Source: Anaerolineales bacterium UBA2200 (GTDB lineage: Bacteria; Chloroflexota; Anaerolineae; UBA2200). Taken from it: 64,000 nucleotides of DNA. Each line of letters begins with the position of its first letter. Position 1 is the first letter of the stretch. The notes under the pieces were generated by a model. It saw only the letters and a program-made list of their open reading frames with translations, had not been told where the DNA came from and did not search any database. The DNA is taken from the NCBI GenBank assembly GCA_002327925.1, contig DCVA01000003.1:18842-82841 (forward strand), written 5' to 3'. Positions 15,973 through 23,862 of the stretch are shown here, piece by piece. A program made the position numbers and the translations under genes.

Positions 15973-18057
15973 ATGACTAGCGAGAACAATCAGCCGAGAT
16001 CTGAGCTAACTCTCATCCGAAACATCGGCATTATTGCCCATATCGATGCTGGCAAGACCACTACGACCGAGCGGATTCTGTACCATACTGGACAGACTCG
16101 CCGTATGGGCAATGTGGACGAGGGAAGCACCGTTACCGACTTTATGGACCAGGAACGCGAACGGGGCATCACCATTCAGTCCGCCGCCGTCACGTGCCAG
16201 TGGAAGGATCACACGATCAACATCATCGACACTCCCGGGCACATCGACTTTACCGCCGAGGTCCAGCGCTCCCTGCGCGTTCTGGACGGAGGGGTGGTGG
16301 TCTTTGACGGAGTTGCCGGAGTCGAGCCCCAGTCGGAGACTGTCTGGCGCCAGGCCGACCGCTTTGGCGTACCCAGAATCGGTTTTGTGAACAAGCTGGA
16401 TCGCCCAGGGGCCAATTTCCACCGTACTCTGGATATGGTGCGCGAGCGTCTGGGCTCAAATCCGGCAGCCATACAGCTGCCCATTGGCATCGAGGCCGAC
16501 CTGGCTGGAGTGATCGACCTGGTTGAGATGGTCGCCCTCTGGTTCGACGCAGACGACGAGATTCGCGTGACGGAAATCCCGCCTGAGCGGGAGACGGAGG
16601 CCCGGACCTGGCACCAGCGGCTGCTCGAGCAGCTGGCTGACCTTGACGATGACATCGCAGTGCTCTATCTCGAAGGCAAGCCTGTGCCAGCCGATCAGAT
16701 CCGTCAGGTGCTGCGCCGGGAGACAGTAGCCGGGCGCATCGTGCCTTTCCTCTGCGGTTCGTCTCTGCGCAACAAAGGCGTGCAGTCGTTGCTGGATGCC
16801 ATCGTCGCCTATCTGCCCGCTCCGAGCGACATCGCCGCGATCCACGGTATTGTGCCCGGATCCGACGAGGATGTCGCATGTCACGCCGATCCCACAGAAC
16901 CTGCAGCAGCGCTGGTGTTCAAGATCGTCACCGACCCCTACATGGGACGTCTGGTCTATTTCCGGGTCTACTCAGGCACTGTGCGGCATGGCCATGCCTT
17001 AATCAACGTGAATCGCAACGAGACGGAGCGAACGGGACGTATCGTGCGCATGCACGCCGACCGACGAGAAGAAGTCGAGGAATTGCGCGCCGGCGATATC
17101 GGCGCAGTACTCGGTTTCAAGGCCGCAGGAACCGGCGAGACGTTGTGCGACCCTCAGAGACCGGTTCTGCTGGAGAAGATCCAGTTCCCGGTGCCGGTCG
17201 TCCATCTGGCCATCGAACCTCAGAGCAAGGCAGACAGCGCCAAACTCGGGCTATGCCTGCAGCGACTCTCCGATGAGGACCCGACCATTCAGGTTCGCCA
17301 GGACGATAGGACAGGGCAGACGATCATCGCCGGAATGGGCGAGCTGCACCTGGAGGTTTTCGTCGAGCGAATGAAGCGCGAGTTCAATGTACATGCGCGT
17401 GTGGGTCAGCCTCAGGTCGCCTACTGCGAGACCATCACGCGACCTGCTCGGGGTGAACATCGCCTGGTTCGCCAGACAGGCGGGCACGGCCAGTATGCGC
17501 ACGTGGTCCTTACCATGGAGCCCCTGACCCCGGGGAGCGGGTTTGTGTTTGAGGACCTCCTGCACGGCTCGGCTGTCCCGCGCAAGTTCGTGCCTGCCAT
17601 CGAATCCGGCATCCGCGATGCTCTGCAGCGTGGCATTCTGGCGGAGAATCCGGTAATCGACCTGAAAGTATCCGTGATTGACGGCAGCTTCCACGAGGTG
17701 GACTCGTCCGAAATGGCCTTCCGTGTTGCTGCTTCGATGGCCTTTCAGGATGGGGCAACCCGAGCGGCTCCGGTGATCCTGGAACCGATGATGCGCCTGG
17801 AGGCGATCGCTCCAGAGGAATACACGGGTGAGGTGATGGCCGACCTCAAGATACGTCGGGCGAACATCACGGGGATGGAGCGCCGGCACGAGACTCAGTC
17901 GGTCACCGCGGACGTGCCCCTGGCTACCATGTTCGGCTACGCCAGCGGCCTGCGCTCACGCACGCAGGGACGAGGTACGTTCACCATGGAGTTCGACCAC
18001 TATGCCGCTGTGTCTGAGGCGATCCAGCGCATGCTGAGCCTCCAGAAAGCGGCCTGA
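15973..18057 (+). CDS. fusA: Elongation factor G family GTPase, EF-G2/recycling-type paralogue
   Basis: A 694-aa translational GTPase, full length for EF-G: G domain with AHIDAGKTTTTERIL (P-loop, ~22), DTPGHIDF (~88) and NKLDRPGANF (~142), then domains II-V. Several stretches read more like the mitochondrial recycling factor EF-G2/GFM2 than canonical EF-G: VDEGSTVTDFMDQERERG, ITIQSAAVTCQW, QLPIGIE, CGSSLRNKGVQSLLDAI. It also sits outside any str operon (no rpsL, rpsG or tuf nearby). It may therefore act in ribosome recycling with RRF rather than in translocation; a canonical fusA should exist elsewhere. The ribosome site is modest (AGGGA). A glycerophosphodiesterase gene follows 13 bases later. 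Confidence 0.85.
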   Translation: MTSENNQPRSELTLIRNIGIIAHIDAGKTTTTERILYHTGQTRRMGNVDEGSTVTDFMDQERERGITIQSAAVTCQWKDHTINIIDTPGHIDFTAEVQRSLRVLDGGVVVFDGVAGVEPQSETVWRQADRFGVPRIGFVNKLDRPGANFHRTLDMVRERLGSNPAAIQLPIGIEADLAGVIDLVEMVALWFDADDEIRVTEIPPERETEARTWHQRLLEQLADLDDDIAVLYLEGKPVPADQIRQVLRRETVAGRIVPFLCGSSLRNKGVQSLLDAIVAYLPAPSDIAAIHGIVPGSDEDVACHADPTEPAAALVFKIVTDPYMGRLVYFRVYSGTVRHGHALINVNRNETERTGRIVRMHADRREEVEELRAGDIGAVLGFKAAGTGETLCDPQRPVLLEKIQFPVPVVHLAIEPQSKADSAKLGLCLQRLSDEDPTIQVRQDDRTGQTIIAGMGELHLEVFVERMKREFNVHARVGQPQVAYCETITRPARGEHRLVRQTGGHGQYAHVVLTMEPLTPGSGFVFEDLLHGSAVPRKFVPAIESGIRDALQRGILAENPVIDLKVSVIDGSFHEVDSSEMAFRVAASMAFQDGATRAAPVILEPMMRLEAIAPEEYTGEVMADLKIRRANITGMERRHETQSVTADVPLATMFGYASGLRSRTQGRGTFTMEFDHYAAVSEAIQRMLSLQKAA

Positions 18058-18070
18058 GCGAGGAGGTCCT

Positions 18071-18853
18071 GTGACCAACGCTACCCTGACGGCACTGGAG
18101 AACAAACCCAGGCCCTACGTGATGGCCCATCGCGGCAATCGGGTGGCCTGCCCGGAGAACACGCTGGCCGCTTTTCGCCGGGCGCTGGCCGACGGGGCGG
18201 ACCTGCTGGAGACTGACCTGCACCTGAGCTCGGACAACCACTTTGTATGCATCCATGACGGCACGCTGGACCGCACAACAAACGGCACGGGCGAAGTCGC
18301 CGCCAAGGAGCTGGCGGAGCTCAAGTCCCTCAGTGCATCGTACGGTCGTGCCGAGTTCATCGAGGAGCGTATTCCGACTCTGTCCGAGGTAGCAGCACTG
18401 CTGCCTCCCGATGTTGCGCTGGCGCTAGAGCTCAAGACCGACCGCTTCCTGGAGACGGAGGTTTGCCATGCGCTGGCCAGAGAGCTCGAGCAGAGCGGCG
18501 TTCGAAACCGGACCCTCGTGATTTCCTTCTCTCTACCAAGGGTGCTGGCTGTGCAGGCAGCGGCTCCGGACCTTGCGGCCGGCTGGATCACCCTGGGACG
18601 ACTGCGGCCGATCCGACAGGTGCGCTTGCTGGGACCCTTCTGGCCCATCCTGTTCTTCAACCCAGTCTACGTCTGGGCAGCTCATCGTCGGGGTCAGGTG
18701 GTGTGCCCGCTCGATCCGACCCCGGACCGCCGCCTCTGGTGGTACCGCGCTTTGCGCTGCGATGCTGTCCTGACCGATAATCCTGAAGCTACGTGCCGCG
18801 CCCTGGGCCGCCCGGCTCATGGCGCAGCGGAGAATCCATCACCTCAGGCATAG
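18071..18853 (+). CDS. Glycerophosphodiester phosphodiesterase
   Basis: A 260-aa GDPD/PLC-like TIM barrel. It shows MAHRGNRVACPENTLAAF with the catalytic His (residue ~20), ETDLHLSSDNHFVCIHD with the metal Glu/Asp and second His (~47-63), and ALELKTD (~118) with a further metal ligand. The family hydrolyses glycerophosphodiesters to glycerol-3-phosphate and an alcohol. There is no signal peptide, so it is probably cytosolic. It starts with GTG, and AGGAGG lies five bases upstream. It probably shares the EF-G promoter; the pairing has no obvious functional logic. Confidence 0.9.
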   Translation: MTNATLTALENKPRPYVMAHRGNRVACPENTLAAFRRALADGADLLETDLHLSSDNHFVCIHDGTLDRTTNGTGEVAAKELAELKSLSASYGRAEFIEERIPTLSEVAALLPPDVALALELKTDRFLETEVCHALARELEQSGVRNRTLVISFSLPRVLAVQAAAPDLAAGWITLGRLRPIRQVRLLGPFWPILFFNPVYVWAAHRRGQVVCPLDPTPDRRLWWYRALRCDAVLTDNPEATCRALGRPAHGAAENPSPQA

Positions 18854-18871
18854 CAGCCCATCCACGGCGGG

Positions 18872-19600
18872 CTAACGCAGAGGGTGGTACAGGGGGTCGC
18901 GCAGGTCGATGCCAGCACTGAGCAGGGACGGCAGCGAGGCCACGTTCGGAATGCGGCAGCCCGGGCAGTCGGCGTAGAGGCCATAGGGATCCAGATGCAC
19001 GGCGGCAATGCCGGCCTGGTTGGCTCCGAGTACGTCGATGCGGTAAAAGTCACCCACATAGAGACAGGCCTCTGGCTCCAGGCCCAGCTCTTGCAGAGCG
19101 TGCTGGAACAGACGAACGTCCGGCTTGGTGAAGCCCACCACATGCGAGTCGTACACCTTCTCGAAGAAGGATCGCAGACCTGCCTTTGTGAGCTCCTGCT
19201 CCACGCGGCCGTCCGCATTGGAGATCACGGACATCGAATACCCGGCCTTCTGAAGATCCTCAAGAGCCTGATGCACCCAGGGATACGTGACGTTCCACAG
19301 ACTGCTCTCAAGGTCCTTGTCTCTCAGACGGCTGGCCGCCTCCGGGATACGTTGCACCCCAACTCCTGCCCGTTCCAGAACCCATTCGAAGAAGCGGAAG
19401 GTGCCCGGCGCGCCGCTCATCAACTGCTCATCCAGTTGGCGCACATAGCGCGCCATCAGCAGGTCCAGGTACTCAGCCGGAACATCCGCCCCAAAGTCCA
19501 AGATCACCTCACGCATGACATTCGGGTTGGGGAACATCATCGTGCCCCCCACATCGAGCAGCAGATACGGTGTCAACTCAGAAGCCTCCTGTCCAGCCAT
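18872..19600 (-). CDS. HAD-superfamily hydrolase
   Basis: A 242-aa haloacid-dehalogenase fold protein. Motif I reads LLLDVGGT (residue ~12), motif II VISNADG (Ser/Asn region), motif III Lys in GFTKPD, and motif IV YVGDFYRIDVLGA. In motif I the second Asp (acid/base) of the usual DxDxT is replaced by Gly, as in DVGGT-type HADs. ATP-independent phosphatase activity is therefore less certain. The start at 19600 has GGAGG 12 bases upstream; a GTG at 19639 with no ribosome site is the alternative. It is last of ftsY-prfB-HAD on this strand. Confidence 0.8.
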   Translation of the reverse strand: MAGQEASELTPYLLLDVGGTMMFPNPNVMREVILDFGADVPAEYLDLLMARYVRQLDEQLMSGAPGTFRFFEWVLERAGVGVQRIPEAASRLRDKDLESSLWNVTYPWVHQALEDLQKAGYSMSVISNADGRVEQELTKAGLRSFFEKVYDSHVVGFTKPDVRLFQHALQELGLEPEACLYVGDFYRIDVLGANQAGIAAVHLDPYGLYADCPGCRIPNVASLPSLLSAGIDLRDPLYHPLR

Positions 19601-19671
19601 AACAAAGCCCGGCCTCCAGCGCAGCGGATTTTGCGGCACTGGCCATGCCGGGCCATCGCGACCAGCGGCAG

Positions 19672-20779
19672 CTAACTCTGCGCTTCCCCAACCTGCGATT
19701 TCAGCCAGGACTGCATGAACGAGTCCAGGTCGCCATCAAGCACAGCGTCGGTATTCCCCACTTCGTAGCCGGTGCGCAGGTCCTTGACCATGTGATAGGG
19801 GTGAAGCACATACGAGCGGATCTGGTTCCCCCACCCGGCAGATACATGTTTGCCTTTCAGCCTGGCCCGCGACTCGTCACGCTTGCTCTCCTCCAGGTCG
19901 TAGAGCCGCCCTCGGAGCACCTTCATGGCCATCGCTCGATTCTGTGCCAGCGAGCGCTCGTTCTGACAACTGGCGATGATGCCGGTGGGCATGTGCGTGA
20001 TCCGGATTGCGGTGGCGTTCTTCTGCACATTCTGACCGCCGTGACCGCCGGCATGGAAGGTATCGATACGCAGGTCGTCCGGGTTGATCTGCACGTCGAT
20101 GTCGTCCTCGAGGTCCGGTACGACTTCGATCAGCACGAACGAGGTATGCCTGCGGTGCGCCGCGTCGTACGGCGAGAGTCGAACCAGGCGATGAACGCCC
20201 CGCTCGCTTTTCAGATAGCCGTACGCATACTCGCCCATCACGGAGACCGTGGCGCTCTTAATCCCTGCCTCTTCGCCCGGCATTGTGTCCAGCATCTCCG
20301 TCTCGTATCCGCGGGCTTCGGCCCAGCGCAGGTACATGCGCAGCAGCATCGCGGCCCAGTCCTGCGACTCCGTCCCTCCAGCGCCGGCGTGAAGGGAGAG
20401 AATGGCATTGCCTGTGTCGTGCTTGCCGCTGAAGGCCAGCCGGAACTCCAAGTTCTCCAGCTCGCCTTCGACCTCCTCGACATCGCGCGCCAGCTCCTCT
20501 GCCATTGTGGAATCGTGCTCTGCCTCGGCCAGTTCGATCAGCTCCAGCATCTCCCGGATTCGACCGGACAGCCCGCGCCAGAGGCTGACCGTTTCCTTGT
20601 AGCGGGTCATCTGCTGCATGGTCTTCTGGGCCCCATCCACATCCTCCCAGAAGCCGGGCTGCGTAGAGAGACCTTCCAGGCGCAGGATTTCCTTTTCGGC
20701 GCTGGCAACGTCAAAGACGCTCCAGAAGCTGGTTTACCCGTTCGTCCAGTACATTCAGCCTTGCTCTCAGTTCTTCCAT
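19672..20779 (-). CDS. prfB: Peptide chain release factor 2, expressed by programmed +1 frameshift
   Basis: Class I release factor reading UGA/UAA; 368 aa after recoding. Frame 0 begins with ATG at 20779 (MEELRARLNVLDERV...LLERL, 22 residues) and meets an in-frame TGA at 20711-20713 in the context CTTTGAC. Reading continues in +1 (DVASAEKEILRL...) to the stop at 19672. A GGAG three bases before CTT is the internal Shine-Dalgarno-like stimulator known from the E. coli system. The catalytic GGQ lies in HAGGHGGQNVQ. The codon-recognition tripeptide is SPY (RLSPYDAAHRRHTSF), not the usual SPF. The gene sits 63 bases downstream of ftsY. Confidence 0.95.
20710..20716 (-). other. prfB: Programmed +1 frameshift site in prfB
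   Basis: CTTTGAC on the minus strand: the 23rd codon is TGA, preceded by CTT and an upstream GGAG. RF2 limitation causes slippage to GAC. The site autoregulates RF2 level in many bacteria. Confidence 0.93.
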
Positions 20780-20842
20780 ACCTCTCCCGTTTCCACCAGC
20801 CCTGATGGAGACCCATCTGAGCCCAGATTCATGGACCGGCGG

Positions 20843-21772
20843 CTACAGGCCGCCTTGATCGAACAGGCCCTCCACGAACTCGCTGGCACGGAATTCGGCT
20901 ACATCCTCGGCCTGCTCACCCGTTCCCACGAAGAAGATGGGCAATTTGAGCTCACGGACGACCGAGAAAACAATGCCGCCCTTGGCAGTGCCGTCCAGTT
21001 TGGCCAGGAAGAGCCCGGTCACGTCTACCGCCTCGCCGAAGGTACGGGCCTGTGCCAACCCATTCTGCCCGGTTGTGGCGTCCAGCACCAGAAGGGTCTC
21101 ATGCGGCGCTCCCGGCAGCTGCCGCGATGCCACTGAGTGGATCTTGCGCAGCTCCTGCATCAGGTTGTGTTTGGTGTGCAGTCGCCCTGCGGTATCCACT
21201 ATGAGCACGTCCACCCGTCGAGATAGAGCAGCTCCCACAGCATCAAAAACCACCGCGCCAGGGTCGCCCCCGGCCTGATGCGCGATCAATTCGATACCCA
21301 GGCGATCCGCCCAGACCTTGAGCTGATCAATGGCAGCCGCCCGAAACGTGTCGCCCGCCGCCAGAAGAACCCGCTCTCCGCGCAACTGGTGATAGCGTGC
21401 CAGTTTGGCGATGCCGGTGGTTTTGCCCGAACCGTTGACTCCCACCACCAGCACAACCGAAAGGGGTCGCTTTTCCCCAGGCAGGTAGGACCGCCCGGGC
21501 ACATTCAGCAGGGCCGTCATCTCCTCCTGGAGCAGCGCCTGAACCCTGTCTGCCTGGCGGATGTGCTCGCGGGCGGCCCGCTCGCGCAACGAGCTTACCA
21601 GCGCGACCGTCGTTTCCACGCCGACGTCGGCCTGAATGAGCAGCGCTTCAAGCTCTTCCCAGGTCTCTTCCGTCAACTCTGTCTGCGTGAGCAAACCGGC
21701 CAGCCGCCCGAATACGGACTGACGCGTGCGGGTGAGGCTGTTGCGCAGCTTGTCGGGTCTCTTAAAGATCAT
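20843..21772 (-). CDS. ftsY: Signal recognition particle receptor FtsY
   Basis: A 309-aa SRP GTPase that docks SRP-ribosome complexes at the membrane translocon. A short N-terminal region gives way to the four-helix N domain. The G domain has GVNGSGKTTGIAKLA (P-loop, ~113), the SRP-type AAGDTFRAAAIDQL insertion box start, VDTAGR, and LAKLDGTAKGG (guanine specificity). There is no long acidic A domain, so membrane contact would be by the N-terminal amphipathic helix only. The promoter places the transcription start at or next to the ATG, so the mRNA should be leaderless. prfB and a HAD gene follow on the same strand. Confidence 0.95.
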   Translation of the reverse strand: MIFKRPDKLRNSLTRTRQSVFGRLAGLLTQTELTEETWEELEALLIQADVGVETTVALVSSLRERAAREHIRQADRVQALLQEEMTALLNVPGRSYLPGEKRPLSVVLVVGVNGSGKTTGIAKLARYHQLRGERVLLAAGDTFRAAAIDQLKVWADRLGIELIAHQAGGDPGAVVFDAVGAALSRRVDVLIVDTAGRLHTKHNLMQELRKIHSVASRQLPGAPHETLLVLDATTGQNGLAQARTFGEAVDVTGLFLAKLDGTAKGGIVFSVVRELKLPIFFVGTGEQAEDVAEFRASEFVEGLFDQGGL

Positions 21773-21778
21773 ATCCTC

Positions 21779-21806
21779 ATTATAGCCAATGCCGGAGGTC
21801 CGACAA
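21779..21806 (-). promoter_or_regulatory. Promoter of ftsY (leaderless configuration)
   Basis: Minus strand: TTGTCG - 16 bases - TATAAT, with only six bases (GAGGAT) between the -10 and the ATG at 21772. Confidence 0.65.
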
Positions 21807-21872
21807 GCCCCCGGAACGAAAGAGCGACCAGAACCTGCGTGGTCCTAGTCGCTGCACGACGCGATTGGAGTG

Positions 21873-22940
21873 TCAGACTGCGCTTTGCTTTCGCCGCAAC
21901 CACAGGCTCAGTAGCAGCAGGATCAACACCAGACCGCCCAGTGTAAGCTCCAGCCGCAGCAGCAAGTTGCGCACAGTAGCCAGACGGTCTCCTGAGTCGG
22001 AGGCAGGCGCGGCGGAGGCATCCCGCTCTACAGGCGACCTCGACTCGCCAGGTCCGTGTTCAACCGGGCCTGCATCGGGAGGTGACTCGACGATCTCGGG
22101 CATCGGTGTCGGCAGCGACATCGCAGTGGGGGCAGGGGCCGCTGTTGGCGCAACGGTTGCTCCATAGGTAGGCAGGGCTGTTTCTTCCTCAGTCGCAACA
22201 GGCGACGCTACTGCTCCGTCCGGCGTTGGGCTTGGAGCGTCAGGCGGCCCCGCCGGGCGACTGAAAGTCTCGGTCGGCATCGACTGCACCATCAGCACCT
22301 GACTGTCTGAGCTCGCCTCCAAAGGCTCGGTCGGTGAACCTGCTCCTGCTGTCGCGATGACCTGATTATCGCTCGGCCCGGGCGCCGCCGGCAACGGCGC
22401 TGGCGCCATCAAAGCGACCGTGCCAGCTTCATCTGTCGGTGCAAGGCCATCTTCAACGGATTTGGCCATCAGCGGCTCTTCCACCCCGCGCTGGGTCGCC
22501 TCGGGGACGGGAGCCGTTGACTGAAGCGTGGCCCCCCAGCCAGAGCGCAGCAGCAGGTCGCCAGAGACCACCAGAACCAGCAAGGCAGTAGCCACTGAGG
22601 TCGCCAGCTGCAGGTAGCCGAAGGTAAACCGGCTGCGCTGCGTCAGCGGCGGACGATTGCGCTCGACCCGCTCCCCTTCGCTGCGGGGACGGCTGCGCAC
22701 GCCCTCACTGAGGGGGATGGCGAAGGAGCGCGGCACCTGCAGCATCGGAGCCCGGCGCAGCAAAGCCACGGTAGCCCTGAGCTCCGCAAGCGTGGCGCGG
22801 CACTCGGCGCACTCGGCCAGGTGCCGGTCGATACGAGCCCGCTCACGCGGGTTGACTTGCTCATCGATATAAGCGCTGAGGTTCTCCAGGCAAAAGCCGT
22901 GCTCAACCTGCCGCGGTTTCTTGATCCAGCCCCACATCAT
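21873..22940 (-). CDS. Anti-sigma factor with zinc-finger and long extracytoplasmic tail
   Basis: A 355-aa membrane protein. Residues ~12-50 form a zf-HC2 anti-sigma domain with His-x3-Cys-x2-Cys (HLAECAEC) and an upstream Cys. A transmembrane helix lies near ~110-130 (LATSVATALLVLVVSGDLLL). A ~190-residue Pro/Ala/Thr-rich low-complexity region follows, and a C-terminal transmembrane helix ends in a basic tail (LWLRRKQ). It should hold the adjacent ECF sigma factor at the membrane until an envelope signal releases it. I chose the ATG at 22940 (AGAGGCATCGG upstream), 16 bases after the sigma stop. Two membrane spans instead of one is unusual. Confidence 0.85.
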   Translation of the reverse strand: MMWGWIKKPRQVEHGFCLENLSAYIDEQVNPRERARIDRHLAECAECRATLAELRATVALLRRAPMLQVPRSFAIPLSEGVRSRPRSEGERVERNRPPLTQRSRFTFGYLQLATSVATALLVLVVSGDLLLRSGWGATLQSTAPVPEATQRGVEEPLMAKSVEDGLAPTDEAGTVALMAPAPLPAAPGPSDNQVIATAGAGSPTEPLEASSDSQVLMVQSMPTETFSRPAGPPDAPSPTPDGAVASPVATEEETALPTYGATVAPTAAPAPTAMSLPTPMPEIVESPPDAGPVEHGPGESRSPVERDASAAPASDSGDRLATVRNLLLRLELTLGGLVLILLLLSLWLRRKQSAV

Positions 22941-22956
22941 CCGATGCCTCTTTGTA

Positions 22957-23553
22957 TCACAGTGTCCCGTCGGAGCGGGACCTGGTTGTAAGACGACCGC
23001 CACGGGTCGAAAGTTCCTCGTGGCTCTGTATGTACTCTCGCATGCGCGCTCTACCGCGACTCAATCGTGACTTGACCGTTCCCAGCTCCACGCCAGTCGA
23101 CTGAGCGATCTCCTCGTACCCAAGCCCCTGGATATCGGACAGGACCAGAGTAACCCGCTGGTCGGGAGGCAGCTCGTCCAACCCGGCCTGGATAACTCGC
23201 CCCAGATCCTGGCGCAGCGCGTACTCTTCGGGAGATTCGGCCTTGTCCATCAGCCAGGTACTGTGGTCCGGATCCACCTCGAGGTCATCCAGTGAAGTGG
23301 TCGGACGGCGCCGCGCAACCCGCAACTGATCATAGCAGGCATTGGTTACGATGCGCAGCAGCCAGGCCCGGAAATTGCCGCCGCGGAACCCGGAGAGGGC
23401 ATGAAACGCCGACAGAAACGCCTCTTGAGAGGCATCTGCAGCGGCGTCCTGATCGTGCAGCACACGATAGGCCACGTTGTAGACGACGGCCTGGTGCATC
23501 AGCACAAGTTCATTGAAAGCTGATACGTCGCCCTGTCGAGCTGCGGCGATCAA
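22957..23553 (-). CDS. ECF RNA polymerase sigma factor
   Basis: A 198-aa sigma70-family ECF protein. Region 2 (~5-75) contains AFNELVLMHQAVVYNVAYRV and the DAAADASQEAFLSAF segment; region 4 (~130-185) has LPPDQRVTLVLSDIQGLGYEEIA and GTVKSRLSRGRARM, the -35-recognition helix. The apparent start is TTG at 23553; the frame has no ATG or GTG between the promoter and this point. It is directly followed by the zinc-finger anti-sigma gene and preceded by a consensus-like promoter, so basal expression is probably housekeeping-driven. Confidence 0.92.
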   Translation of the reverse strand: MIAAARQGDVSAFNELVLMHQAVVYNVAYRVLHDQDAAADASQEAFLSAFHALSGFRGGNFRAWLLRIVTNACYDQLRVARRRPTTSLDDLEVDPDHSTWLMDKAESPEEYALRQDLGRVIQAGLDELPPDQRVTLVLSDIQGLGYEEIAQSTGVELGTVKSRLSRGRARMREYIQSHEELSTRGGRLTTRSRSDGTL

Positions 23554-23606
23554 GCTCTGCTCATCCCTGACCGTTCTGACTTCTCCCCATCGCAGACTGA
23601 GAGCCG

Positions 23607-23635
23607 ATTATACAATTCGACCCGGGACAGGTCAA
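23607..23635 (-). promoter_or_regulatory. Promoter of the ECF sigma/anti-sigma operon
   Basis: Minus strand: TTGACC - 17 bases - TATAAT, about 54 bases upstream of the start codon. Confidence 0.75.
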
Positions 23636-23706
23636 CTGCTCTTACGTCAACGGAAAGCGCAGATCCATTTGACTAAACAAGTCGACTACTCTATACTTCA
23701 CTTCAG

Positions 23707-23789
23707 GCCGAAGTGGCGGAACGGTATACGCGGCGGTCTCAAAAACCGCTGGGGGTAGCCCTGTGTGGGTTCGAATCCCACCTTCGGCA
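23707..23789 (+). tRNA. tRNA-Leu (anticodon CAA)
   Basis: An 83-base class II tRNA. The acceptor stem GCCGAAG / CTTCGGC has discriminator A. The anticodon stem GCGGT / ACCGC encloses CTCAAAA, giving CAA (reads UUG). It has a long variable arm (GGGGGTAGCCC region) and the T arm GTGGG-TTCGAAT-CCCAC. The CCA end is not encoded. Confidence 0.95.
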
Positions 23790-23816
23790 TAGGATGTTTT
23801 GTACCGGTACTGCCGT

Positions 23817-23843
23817 CGGGGCCCTGTGGAGCCCCGCATTTTG
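23817..23843 (+). terminator. Terminator-like hairpin after tRNA-Leu
   Basis: CGGGGC / GCCCCG with an 8-base loop, followed by CATTTTGTG, between the tRNA and fba. It probably ends the tRNA transcript; some read-through into fba is possible. Confidence 0.55.
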
Positions 23844-23862
23844 TGTCAAAGGGAGATGAGTC

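Noticed and set aside
19645..20805. A 386-codon plus-strand frame
   Set aside because: Antisense to prfB; the RF2 reading with its frameshift explains the region.
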